Assembly (NCBI GenBank): GCA_963924555.1
Contig: CAWUPZ010000003.1
Location: forward strand, 1 to 64,000
Reading direction: 5' to 3'
DNA: 64,000 nucleotides
Source: Crambe crambe
Lineage: Eukaryota; Porifera; Demospongiae; Poecilosclerida; Crambeidae
How positions within the stretch are numbered: position 1 is the first letter of the stretch; each line of letters begins with the position of its first letter. The position numbers and the translations under genes were made by a program. This document shows positions 52,990 through 64,000 of the stretch, piece after piece. The notes below the pieces were generated by a model. That model did not search any database, was not told where the DNA came from, and worked only from the letters and a program-made list of their open reading frames with translations.

Positions 52990-55900
52990 ATGGCCAGCAG
53001 CTGGACCGATGGATTGAAGAAGTCAGGGCTTTACTACAATGGTTTTGTGGATGATATTGAAGCCACACTAGAACAGCATCGTAAGCAGACCGTAACATTT
53101 TATGGCACGAGGAATTCAAGTGGAGGAATTGCAGCTGACAAAGTCATTATCAATGATCAAGAGGTTAAATAGCTAGCTTTTCATAGCCCTTGCTAGTAAG
53201 ATCTAGCAGGAGCAGGATTAGTAAGTATTTCAGTATAATGATAATACAGGTGTGGGAGAAAAATCTGTTATTACTGTGTTTATCTACAGACCTCAACAGG
53301 AAAATTATGTCCTATATATTGAAAGCACAGTGCAGCTGGTACTGTCATTAATTTCAACAATACCCCTTTCCAAATTGGATACAAGCGAGATCTGGATTGT
53401 CAATATGGAAAGCTCTACTATAAAAAGAAAAAAAAATCTGATAATTGTGCAGAAAAAGAAAATAAAACTTCCCCGATTACGAACTCAAGGAACCAGAAAA
53501 CAAGGTTGTAAGGCTTCTATTCATATCAGGGAATATATTATTTATCCAGATTATTCAATTAAAGATGGAGTTGCCAATACACTATCCAAATGGAAGCTAC
53601 GAATTCTAAAGGAAGAAAACCTTAAACTTCTTCGAGGTGATATTGAAAAAGGATTAGCTAAAAGTGTGCGGAAGTATTATGTTTCCTTACCTACTGCTCA
53701 AGCTCACCATTCCATTCACCCTACTGGAGGGATATTTGGAATGGCTCAAAAGGTACATCCTAAATTGGTTGAGAAGATTCATCAGCTGGTTAGTGAAGGA
53801 GTTATAAGTGTACGTATGTGAAATGAAACGTGCCCTCGATCATTATGTCAAGTATGATCTTTGTCATGGAAGCCCCCCTGATCCAAACGATCGTGCTCAT
53901 CATCCTTCAAACAATGACATTAAAAATCATATTAATCGAGCAAAATCTCAGTTGCAGTTGTCCAAGTTTGATCAGGAGAACCTCCGACTTAAGATTAAAC
54001 AATGGGAAGAATCATCACCTAGTACTTCATTTTTCTTTCGGCCGTTCAAGAAGAAATTGTGTGAAATAGTAAAGCGGGAAGATGAAACCAGTGAGTTTGA
54101 GCAAAGCTTTCTATATATCCACCAAGAGAAGTGGCAACAGGATCTGTTGTCAAAGTATGGAAATACAATCAGTTTAATAGATGCCACGTACAAAACAACC
54201 AAGTATGAGCTACCACTATTTTTCGTTTGTGTCAAAACAAATGTAGGGTACAGTATTACAGCTGATTTCATAGTTCAATTTGAGACATCTGTTCATATCG
54301 AAGAGGCATTGAAGGTACTTAAAAAGTGGAATCCTTTATGGAAGCCATCACATTTTATGTGTGATTATTCTGATTCCGAGATTTCAGCTTTACAGGCTTC
54401 ATTTCCAGCTGTAAAAGTGTACCTATGTGACTTTCACCGAGAACAAGCATAGGAGAGATGGATGAAGGATCATAAGCATGGAGTGTCTAATGATGAAGCT
54501 GATAAGCTTCTTGAAGTTCTTCGAGCATGTGCATGGGCACCTCCAGCCGAAGAAGACGAGAAATTACCATTTGATCATCACTATAAGGCAGCTGTCAAAA
54601 AGCTCAAAGAAAATGATACGTGGGTAGACAATCCTCAAGTGAAAAATTGGTTACTCAACATGTGGTTGCCAAAACCCCAGGTAATCAGATACCAATAATT
54701 ATGATAACTATGTATAGGGTTAATTCATAATCATGAGTGGTCTGTTTTGCTAGAGCCCGATGATTGTAGGCCTCATAATTATAATTAAGTAGGCTATAAA
54801 ATTTGCATGCATGCTATTTCATTTCATGTATACATGTATGCTATCCAGCTATGGGCAAGAGCTTATAGGGACAGAATATCATGCTGCTGTCAACACAAAC
54901 AACGGAACGGAATCCCAAAATAAAGTTTTAAAGTACAGCTATCTTCCTAAAAAGAAGACAATGACATTATCAAATATCACCACCATCCTTGTTGAAGAAT
55001 ATTTACCAGATGCACATAGAAAGTATATATTTCAAAACTTTCAACAATCTTCTCACTACAGATCTTATAATGATAATACCCCTTCTTTTCTTCAAGGCCG
55101 TCCACGTAAAATCATTCTTCACTGTCTGGATAGGAAAGGAAGCAGCAATAAATTTACATCAGAAGATATCGAAGATGTCGATATTCAGCAAGGAGTATTC
55201 TCTGTGCACAGTCAAAAAGGAAAAGTGTATACAGTCAACTTTGGAACTACTTCAAAGGATAACATGCCTTATTGTACATGTGTTGATTGGCGTACTCATC
55301 ACATACCTTGTAAGCACTTCTTCGCAATATTCCAACATAGGGAGTCATGGTCATGGAATAATCTTCCTATTGAATACTTGGAGAGTTCATATATCAGCAT
55401 GGACAGTAAAGCAATTTGGTCTCATCATCCATCTTTATCAGATCCTGCAAACGACAGCTTCCCTATACTTTCTAATGCTCCTACCAAGAAACCTGCATTA
55501 GATTTCCTTCCAAAAAAGGTAAGTAGATGTGATATCTAAACTGTTAATGGGGAGTTAGTAGCTATAGTAGACATCGGATACTTTTTAGCTAATTTTGATA
55601 TACTGACTTGAAATCCCATGCATAGTAATAGTCCAAATGTATTCATGCATCTATTTTTAAATCATATCCTCTGGTATTAGAAGAAGATGAAAAATGCCTT
55701 CACAGAAGGTTTGAAGACACGTGAGACATTGAAGATCATAGAAACTCTCACATATGCTTGTGATAATGGCGATGCACTCAGTGATCTTGACTGTAAATTA
55801 AATGAAGCTCTTTATCAATTCAAGAAATGCATACCTGCATCAGAGGGTATCATTGTGAGACCAGCAATAGCTCAGAGAACAAGATTGGAATCTCAGACAA

Positions 55901-57116
55901 ACGGAGCAAAGAATATTACACGTAAATATGAATCATTACAACTTCGAGCTAAGAGAGGTCCTAAAAGATTGGACAGTGCCTTCAGAAACCGTGTCGGAAG
56001 AAAAGCATTCTCATTACGAAAGGCAAATTAGTAGTATTATCTCTGCTGCATAATTAGCTATTATGCGTTATGTATTAATTTTAGGCAGCAAAGGAGAATT
56101 TGCCTCAACCAATTCTACCAAAAGAAACTTTGCATCCACCACTGCCATCAAAAGAGAACTTCCATCCACAAGAGGTAATTTTTATAGTATATATCTTGGT
56201 TGTGTTAAATATTGTTATTGTATGTAGGTTGGTGACCAAAAGCCAGCCAGAATTAAGGGTAAGCAAGTGTGATTAAGTAAATATTTATAATGCATTCCAT
56301 GTGGTTATTAACAGGACGTAAACGGAGATGTGGAGAGTGTACAGCATGTCTATGTGATGATTGCAAACAGTGTTCAAACTGTAAGGATATGGTAAAATAT
56401 GGTGGACGGGGGACAAAGAAGCAGTGCTGTGTTAAGCGAAGGCGTCTGAGGAAGTGAGTTAAAATTTGTGTCACGATAGTACTCTATGGCTAATGTGAAC
56501 CTAACACATATAGGACTCTAGACGTACTACCTCCCACATCAGTGCTTTGCTATAAAATTCAAGTAGCACAAGTCCTCTTTGATATAAAAGTAACAGAAAA
56601 AAACTTTTTGGAAAGGAAACTGGCAGAACCAACATGCCAAACAGCTCCTATCCGATTTCTTCTCTCTATTGGTCGAAAAATACACTCGACTCTAGGTGAT
56701 GGTAACTGCTTATTTCGTTCCTTTTCCAAGGAACTTTTCTCGATTGAAACACATCATTTGAAGATACGCACACTTCTCACTGATGTGATCAAATGGAATG
56801 TTAATGTTTTCAACTGTTATTTGACTCCACCTCTAACAGGGAAGTCCATAACTGAACATGTACGAAAGATGCAGATGGAGTATACTTGGGGGACTCATGT
56901 GGAAATCTATGCGATGGCATCTGTACTGCATATTCCAATTCGCCTGTACACATTGAATCTGGTGATGAATATTATTGGCAGTTATTTAAACCACTGGAAA
57001 TAAATACCAGCTTCCTTTTAAGAAATAAGGATCTGGATTTACTACCTCGACCTCCAAACTACTGCATTGAACTGCTTCACAGTAACAGCACACATTTTGA
57101 TCTTATTTCGAATTAA
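52990..57116 (+). pseudogene. Decayed MULE-CXXC-OTU gene, second unit
   Basis: Copy of 13034-17160. The same stop (54450-54452) and frame changes are present, so the damage predates the 40-kb duplication. One silent difference (54377 C) lies in the transposase. The DDE core is at 53817-54680, SWIM at 54844-55518, CXXC at 56085-56453 and OTU at 56515-57116. Confidence 0.75.
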
Positions 57117-57357
57117 AAAAATTAAGCGCTTGCGCGCTAGCTCGCGTACATGCGCGCATGATGGCATACAGTACGGTCACATGACTAGGGGGTGTGGCCT
57201 CATCAATCGAAGTGAAGATAGCCTGTCCCGGTCGATAATAGGCGGCTTACGTTAGGATGGAAGTAGGATGGAAATGGAATGGAAGTACATGGAAATGAAA
57301 TAGAAGGAAGTGGCCCTAAAAAGCCACCATACTAAACGGACAGACTCACTCAGGCTC

Positions 57358-57639
57358 AGGCTCGCAGTCACTACGCGGAAGTGCTGATGCTTCTTGGCCG
57401 TCTTTGCCAACAAATCAAGCCCATTATGACATGCAGAGAACTGACTAAAGACAAAAACAACAGAGATTGCGAACTAGTGATCGTTTGAAGTGCCAAAGAG
57501 AGAGCCATGGTGAAGGAGAATTTCAGAACTAAGACTTTGAGGCTTCCGAACAATGAGAGAATCCAGTACACATACTTCAATCAAGCTATGCGTGGAATAA
57601 CCATTCAACGGCAGGTTGAACAACAAGAATGCTAGCTGA
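57358..57639 (+). pseudogene. Unrecognised decayed coding fragment, second unit
   Basis: Copy of 17402-17683. Confidence 0.35.
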
Positions 57640-57897
57640 CTAATCAGTTACTCCAATAAGCCATGTTGCTCAGTGCGCATTGGCAACATTTGTAGAAACA
57701 TTTGACCCCACAAACCCCTGCACTTTTCATTATTTATGCAAGTGTTCAGCCAGACTAATTGGACTCTGATCTCAGTGTACACCTTTTACTTGTCTCACCA
57801 CTGTCATATTCAAATAAGTTAGGTTGCACTTGTGCCGAGGCATTCCTAGTCTTTTTAAAAGACTAACTTGTTATCTCTGTATTGTTGCCTGCTTTCT

Positions 57898-58366
57898 TTA
57901 GAGCCCGATGTCTTGGAAGGTTTGATTCTTGAGGGACTCCTTGACCTGGTGTGATATTAACAGATCGTCCAGGTAGATAACACATCTCACTCCCCTACTC
58001 CTGATGAAACTAGATGGTTGTTTAGAGGCTTGAGGTTGATAACTGGTCTGACCCTCCCTTCCTTCTTGGGAACGGGAAAAATCCTGGAGAAGAAACCTTC
58101 CCTCCTGCCATTGACCACTTCCCCTGATGGACTCTTTCTCTAGCAACAACTGTACCTCCTTCGAAATCATCTGAGATGTCTCCTTGTTGGCCGTTGGTAC
58201 TGGTTGATGTGGCTGGTATGGAGGTTGGGTTAGCTCCAGTTTGTAGCCCTGAATTGCTTCCAGGACCCAAGGGTCGTAGGTGATCTTCCCATATGTGTTC
58301 ACCATCATTCTAAACTCCCCATTCCTGAACTATGTAGTGTCGAACTAGCCTCTTAAGGAGGGGAAT
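57898..58366 (-). mobile_element. Retroelement fossil, second unit
   Basis: Copy of 17942-18410 (DIRS/Ngaro-like reverse transcriptase remnant, broken); its flank repeat is at 58367-58691. Confidence 0.65.
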
Positions 58367-58691
58367 GTGTAACGATATTCATTGTGTATCACAATGTAAC
58401 ATGATATCACGTGACAATATAATAAGTTTCTCTCTGACTTGAATTGGGAAGACAGGGGTGATTAGCTAGCCTCCTGGCTAGGTGTAGGACGGATTTTGGA
58501 TTGGTGGTGGTGGGGGGGGCACAAGAAATATGTTTGGGCAAAGAACAAGTTTGATATTGGACAAAATTATTGGGGGGCACATGCCCCCAGGAATGTGCTG
58601 CATAGATACAAGGAATGTGCTGTTGCAATGAATGACAATGACAAGCGTTTAAGTTTATAAAATAGTTCACAGCACTATAATGTGTACTGAA

Positions 58692-58909
58692 GATTCTCTA
58701 TGACCGTGTCTGCTGTTAGGCTTCAGCAAAGTGTTCATAGTTATCTGCGTTATTCCTAGCTTTTTTCGAGTCATTCCTGGCAAGGTATCGGCAATTATCT
58801 TGGCCATACATTTCAACGCCATTGACCTTTACATCTTTTATGCCAGCAGCTCCATGACTCATTTCATGCACAATAGTACCCATCATGGAGTCAGTACCCG
58901 ATATGTCCC
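58692..58909 (-). pseudogene. M35 protease 3' fragment, second unit
   Basis: Copy of 18736-18953. Confidence 0.85.
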
Positions 58910-59156
58910 TCCTGCCATTGACCACTTCCCCTGATGGAATCTTTCTCTAGCAACAACTGTACCTCCTTCAAAATCATCTGAGATGTCTCCTTGTTGGCCA
59001 TTGATACTGGTCGATGTGGCTGGTATGGAGGTTGGGTTAGCTCCAGTTTGTAGCCGTAAACTGCTTCAAGGACCCAAGGGTCGGAGGTGATCTTCCTATA
59101 TGTGTTCACCATCATTCTGAACTCCCCATTCCTGAACTATGCAGTAATGAAGGAGA
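58910..59156 (-). mobile_element. Retroelement fossil 2, second unit
   Basis: Copy of 18954-19200. Base 58918 (T) differs from 18962 (C) and equals the state of the tandem partner block at 18152-18160. The flank repeat follows at 59157-59503. Confidence 0.65.
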
Positions 59157-59503
59157 TCGAATTAGCCTCTTAAGGAGAGGGATGTGTAATGATATTCATT
59201 GTGTATCACAATGAAACATGATAATTATCACGTGACAATATAATAAGTTTCTCTCTGACTTGAATTGGGAAGACAGGGGTGATTAGCTAGCCTCCTGGCT
59301 AGGACGGATTTTGGATTGGGGGTGGGGGGCACAAGAAATATGTTTGAGAGGGAGGTAAAGAACAAGTTTGATATTGGACAAAATTATTGGGGGGCAGGAA
59401 TAGATACAAGGAATGTGCTGTTGGAACTAATGACAATGACAAGCATTTAGGTGACCAAGTTTATAAAACAGTTCACAGTACTATAATGTATACTGAAGAT
59501 TCT

Positions 59504-60634
59504 CTATGACCGTGTCTGCGGTTGGGCTTCAGCAAAGTATTCATAGTTATCTGCGTTATTCCTAGCTTTTTTCGAGTAATTCCTGGCAAGGTATCGGCAA
59601 TAATCTTGGCCATACATTTCAACGCCATCGACCGTTGCATGTTTTATGCCAGCAGCTCCATGACTCATTTCATGCACAATAGTACCCATCATGGAGTCAG
59701 TACCCGATATGTCGGTGTCATTGCCATCTTTATCAATGAAGAATTGCTTGCATAAATAGATTGTTGGGAGACCTTCGTTGAAATCTCTAAGGCGAACGTA
59801 TGCGAAGCAATCTGTGCCAAGCTCAGCATAAAGTGTGACTACCTCTACCTCCATCTTATTCCTCATCTTCTCATAGTTGGAACTTACTTCCCTTGTGTTA
59901 TCTCGGCGCAGGTACCTGCTTATTCGATTGCCAAACCATTCTTCATACGGACCTCTGCCATTTTGCACACTGGTGATGCTATTTCGTATAGCTGTGTAGG
60001 CTTTGTTGTATGCATCTTTTGTCTTTCTTCTATCTTCGTCATTACGATAGTCACCAGCAAGAATTGGAGATATAGGTAGTACAGAAGAAGCTCTCCTTTT
60101 GTGGAGTACTTGTGGTTTTTCCTTGCGAGCAGGAGACCCTTTTGTCGGTGGCTTTCCATTTCTCAAGAGTTCGAACATTGCAGTGTTTGAAACTATTACC
60201 TGGGTGGACTCTGGGGAGCGTTCCTTTCCAAATGTTGCATCCATATTCAGATGCATGGTGTAAGTACCTGCAGATGTAAAATAATAAGCTGTGGAGATGT
60301 CCACTGTGCCTTTCCACTCAGACTTCGCTTTGATGAGGGTGAACTCACTTGTAGTAGGAGCGCCTCTTTTCAACACGATGCCGTCATAGGGCATTAGCTT
60401 TCTACCTTTGGAAACAGTGAAGATGTCTGACCTCAGGCCTTCCAGCGGAGTTTCTCGGGCAAGCAGGTAGTAATCTTCATCGGCGTTGTTGGTAATGGTG
60501 ATCTCACATTCTACAGGATCTCCCACTTCGTAACGAGGTGCAGTTTGGATGGAGGCCGTTAAAATTTTCTCCTTGGGTGTCCCTGAGTCTGGACCCGGAA
60601 GTGTAGGGGTGATGTCTTCTACTTTGCTTGCCAT
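59504..60634 (-). CDS. M35 metalloendopeptidase, second unit
   Basis: Protein identical to 19548-20678 (376 codons, HEMSH zinc motif, prodomain). If the 40-kb repeat is real, the animal has at least two full copies of this enzyme gene here in addition to the broken right-arm copies. Confidence 0.85.
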   Translation of the reverse strand: MASKVEDITPTLPGPDSGTPKEKILTASIQTAPRYEVGDPVECEITITNNADEDYYLLARETPLEGLRSDIFTVSKGRKLMPYDGIVLKRGAPTTSEFTLIKAKSEWKGTVDISTAYYFTSAGTYTMHLNMDATFGKERSPESTQVIVSNTAMFELLRNGKPPTKGSPARKEKPQVLHKRRASSVLPISPILAGDYRNDEDRRKTKDAYNKAYTAIRNSITSVQNGRGPYEEWFGNRISRYLRRDNTREVSSNYEKMRNKMEVEVVTLYAELGTDCFAYVRLRDFNEGLPTIYLCKQFFIDKDGNDTDISGTDSMMGTIVHEMSHGAAGIKHATVDGVEMYGQDYCRYLARNYSKKARNNADNYEYFAEAQPQTRS

Positions 60635-61418
60635 AGGTCTTTGAGCACTGGGCTATCTCTCTACAAAAAGCAGACCACAAGAAAAAAGGGCTGTGTCATG
60701 TTTTTTTGTTGCACACGTGATTGCGTACCCCAAATAGATTCATGAGGTACACGAAGCATTTTTTTTATGAATGTTATAATTTAATTCATGAGGTGTGTGG
60801 CAGTTTCTACAATACTTCAATTATTACTACCACGTTGCCCTTTTGTTACGCTTCAAAAATCAGGATGCAACAGTGTCTGCATTCAATTAAGAGTTTCACC
60901 TTACACCATGGCATGTAGTTTCTCACAAATCAGTTTCCCACAAGCTATATATATAATAATACTAAGAGTTTTGTAAGCAAGAATGTCTAGTGATCCATAC
61001 AAGTTTTAACTCAGCATAGTAGTTTTGGTTGCTGTATGCCTGCTTTTAAAGCAAGACCTACTTACTTCATAATTTTTTTAGCCAAGCCATATAAAATTTG
61101 ACCCAAGCAACAGAAAGTCTGGCCTTACCGTGAGTATGTAGCTAGCTATTTTTGACCCTTGATGCCTTGTTCGTATAGCACAGCCACGATGCTTGAGAGT
61201 TCTATTTTCAAGCTCAGTGCAACACACTTTTTTTCACCATCCACCCTGGGTCAAATTTTTGCACACCAAACACGTGAACTCATTCGTGTGTAAGTTTATC
61301 GAAAGTTTCGCTTGCATGGTAAATTCATCAAGTACAAAAGAAGTTGGGATACATAGGTGGTTTGACTTCATATATAAGGTTCATGAAAATGTAGCGAGTG
61401 ATACAACATGTTGAATCT

Positions 61419-62066
61419 TCAGTACAAAAAAAGTGCTTTATTTATAGAGGGGCTGTCCTTGTCTTGACATCCATCACTGGACTCATCGCTGTCTGTGCTT
61501 GTGTAGCTCTGCTGGCTGTCGGTGTCACTGCTTTGGAAATCTTGAATCGCCACCAGGGGACCCTTGTAGTGTGATTCTTCTTTGCAAGCATGCTCACCTA
61601 GGGTCAGTTTTCTATTTCCAGTGAGCATGAAGGTGACTTTGTTTGAAACCATTGTCTGAGTGGACTCTTCAGTTTCTTCCTTACGAAATATTCCTTTCAT
61701 CTTTAGTTGTATAGTGTATTTTCCTGTAGCAGGAAAACTATAAGCCTCAGAAAGATACACTGTCCTTTGCAAATGAGAGCTTGCTTTGATGGGGACCCAC
61801 TCCTTTGTGGTAGGAGGACCTCTTTTCAGCATGATGCCATCATATGGTATTGGCCTTCTGAATCTACCCCTGGAAACAGTGAAGATGTGTGACCTCAGGC
61901 CTTCCAGCGGAGTTTCTCTGGCAAACAGATAGTAGTCCACATCATCGTTATTGGAAATGGTAATCTCACATTCCACACAATCTCCCACTCGGTAGCAAGA
62001 TGCAGTTTGGATGGAAACCCTAAAGGGTTTCCTCTGGGTTCTCCTAGCTAGATCAATGCAAGCCAT
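61419..62066 (-). CDS. Stand-alone M35 prodomain-like protein, second unit
   Basis: Protein identical to 21463-22110 (215 codons). Confidence 0.75.
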   Translation of the reverse strand: MACIDLARRTQRKPFRVSIQTASCYRVGDCVECEITISNNDDVDYYLFARETPLEGLRSHIFTVSRGRFRRPIPYDGIMLKRGPPTTKEWVPIKASSHLQRTVYLSEAYSFPATGKYTIQLKMKGIFRKEETEESTQTMVSNKVTFMLTGNRKLTLGEHACKEESHYKGPLVAIQDFQSSDTDSQQSYTSTDSDESSDGCQDKDSPSINKALFLY

Positions 62067-62315
62067 GAAAAACTGTCCTGTAATTCTGGGTGTTCCTTAA
62101 ATAGATGCATTACATTTTTTAATTAGATTCATTACATTTTTATTATATTCATTAGACATGTGACACCATAGTTCATTATGTTGATACAACCTTCCAGGAA
62201 TCGTTGAGTATTCTAGATTGGTGACTCACAGAAGAAATATTGGTTAGAATGTGAGTCTGTCAGGAAGGTCATAGTGTTCACACATTATATCAGAGAGTAC
62301 GATAGTACTCTCTAA

Positions 62316-62566
62316 CAAGCACTTGATTATGACCTAACTGCTTTTTGTCAGCTATTAATACAGATGATAGTTAAAGCTGACTAGATACTCACCTGAACCA
62401 CATACATAATGCGTGTACATCTCTGTCTGCAATCAAGGCTTGCGGTTGCCGCTACAGGAGAAAGCTAAAGAACTCTGCTTGCATGTACGTGTTCTTAGAT
62501 TGCATGGTAAAGATCGTCAACATGGAGACAGTAGTACAATTACCGATGATAGTAAAGCTGATTAGA
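62316..62566 (+). repeat. Repeat G, copy 1, second unit
   Basis: Copy of 22360-22610, preceded by the self-complementary AGAGAGTACGATAGTACTCTCT block. Confidence 0.65.
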
Positions 62567-63210
62567 CAAGTGAGTGCAAAAAATTTCTTCTAAATAAAAA
62601 GGTTAAGTAGGGATAGCCTAAAATCTAGCTGGGCTATATAATGTACTGCAGCCTCGTATGAATACAATCCCTACATTTACATCCACTACCTATAGCTAGC
62701 TATAGCAGTTGTAAAAGTAGGGATTGTATTCATACGAGGCTGCAGTACATTATATAGCCCAGCTAGATTTTAGGCTATCCCTACTTAACCTTTTTATTTA
62801 GAAGAAATTTTTTGCACTCACTTGTTTCTATCCTTTTTTCTTAGTGCTTGAAGTTGAATATTAGTTTGTGTATGTATAAAAGAATTGAGGGTGAGCACTG
62901 TAATTCAGCAAGGAGTGACTGGAACATCATCAGATAAGAATAAATAGCTAGCTAAACGATTAAACTGAAGACCTAGCTAAGCTTAGCTAGCTAAACTTAA
63001 GAAGCTTACGTGGCTCCGCCCATAACCCCGCCCCCTAACGACATACGCTTCAAAATGGCGTCGAAAGATTAGCTAGTGTTCCGAGTGCTCGAATAGTGAA
63101 GTAGAGCCTTAGTCAAAACTAATAGCAAAAGATCAGCCTCTAGGTGCCGCTCTAACAGATGGCCAAAGCAGAATTTTGATGACTATAGCCAGTAAGCCGG
63201 TACGTCGATC
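62567..63210 (-). repeat. Inverted D-C-A composite 5, second unit
   Basis: D at 62567-62824, C at 62825-63001, A at 63002-63210. Base 62837 is T where the first unit has C (22881), matching the state in composite 6. Confidence 0.92.
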
Positions 63211-63240
63211 TTATTATTATTATTATTATTATTATCCTTA

Positions 63241-64000
63241 CAAGTGAATGCAAAAAATTTCTTCTAAATAAAAAGGTTAAGTAGGGATAGCTTAAAATCT
63301 AGCTGGGCTATATAATGTACTGCAGCCTCGTATGAAAACAATCCCTACATTTACATCCACTACCTATAGCTAGCTATGGCAGTTGTAAAAGTAGGGATTG
63401 TTTTCATACGAGGCTGCAGTACATTATATAGCCCAGCTCGATTTTAAGCTATCCCTACTTAACCTTTTTATTTAGAAGAAATTTTTTGCATTCACTTGTT
63501 TCTATCCTTTTTTCTTAGTGCTTGAAGTTGAATGTAAGTTGTGTATGTAAAGAATTGAGTGGCAGTATTGACTGTCACTTCAACTGAGAGTATGCATGCA
63601 GTGATTATTAATTTGACACGAGTCTACAGTACAGTACTATACAAAGCCAGCTCTACATAAAACTTATCTTTTTTTCTTTTGTAGGTACATACACAGTCTC
63701 TGGTTGAAGAATTTGTTTAGCTATTTAAGTTTTGTCTATTATTTAATATAAAACTTTACAGCAACAGCAATGTAGCTTAATGACATGTGCATGGCATGGT
63801 GAAATGAGCTGACTACACTACAGCCAAGTACTGGCTATAATACTACTATAAGATGAGCATCTGTACTGCAATTCAACAAGGAGTGACTGGAACACCATCA
63901 GATAAGAATAATAGCTAGCTAAACGAAGACCTTGCTAAGCTTACGTGGCTCCGCCCATAAGCCCCGCCCCCTACCAACGTGCGCTTCAAAATGGCGTCGA
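63241..64000 (-). repeat. Inverted D-C-A composite 6, second unit, cut by window end
   Basis: D at 63241-63498, C at 63499-63946, A from 63947 to the window end. Confidence 0.92.

Larger units (their letters stand above)
39957..64000 (+). repeat. Second copy of the 39,956-bp direct repeat (truncated by window end)
   Basis: This is a near-identical copy of 1-24044. The point 39956/39957 is only the place where the window's first base recurs; it is not a demonstrated duplication breakpoint. Copy features sit at first-copy position plus 39956. Either a recent tandem duplication or a redundant assembly join would produce this picture. Confidence 0.97.

Noticed and set aside
1-64000. Circular plasmid or viral replicon read more than once
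   Set aside because: Kept only as a remote option: content is animal-type repeats, a spliced host gene and transposons, with no replication genes.

Overview
The window looks like animal nuclear DNA, most likely from a demosponge; I lean towards Amphimedon or a close relative, but this is an inference. The support is an AT-rich sequence full of TAGCTAGC runs, short introns with canonical GT/AG borders, a spliced PRPF40-like host gene, CXXC and OTU domains in a spliced gene, and dense small inverted-repeat transposons. There is no operon, no prokaryotic gene layout and no CRISPR array. I recognised no RNA gene.

The largest-scale fact is a direct repeat with a period of 39,956 bp. Bases 1-24044 recur at 39957-64000 with no length change in any stretch I compared, and with only three substitutions that I found (14421/54377, 18962/58918, 22881/62837). 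It is either a very recent tandem duplication (possibly part of a longer array) or an assembly artefact. The true breakpoints cannot be placed, because the copies run off both ends of the window.

Layout of one unit. (a) 1-10800 is a repeat nest: a LINE remnant, three tandem 232-bp repeats, four A-C-D composite repeats whose D part is a long near-perfect palindrome, a second palindrome family (E), a 3.4-kb terminal-inverted-repeat element carrying a two-exon acidic gene, and a Harbinger-like MITE. (b) 10800-12950 holds another terminal-inverted-repeat element and a tandem repeat. (c) 13034-17160 is a decayed MULE-type transposase gene with an unusual domain chain: CaRF-like region, DDE transposase, SWIM finger, CXXC finger, OTU protease. 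(d) 18150-22209 and 28402-31879 are the two arms of a large inverted repeat. Each carries a stand-alone prodomain-like gene and an M35 (aspzincin) metallopeptidase gene, plus retroelement fossils. The protease is open in the left arm and broken in the right. (e) The 6-kb spacer between the arms holds inverted A-C-D units, 233-bp repeats, a retroelement fossil and MITEs. (f) 31923-33082 is the 3' end of a PRPF40-like splicing factor gene on the minus strand. (g) 33900-39956 holds decayed coding sequence, a 53-bp satellite split by a MITE, a LINE 3' fragment and a hAT remnant. From 39957 onward the second unit repeats (a) to (d) and the first part of (e).

The genes do not form one pathway. The signals most worth following are the 40-kb repeat, the palindromes whose two arms change together, the MULE-CXXC-OTU gene, and the protease plus stand-alone prodomain pair.
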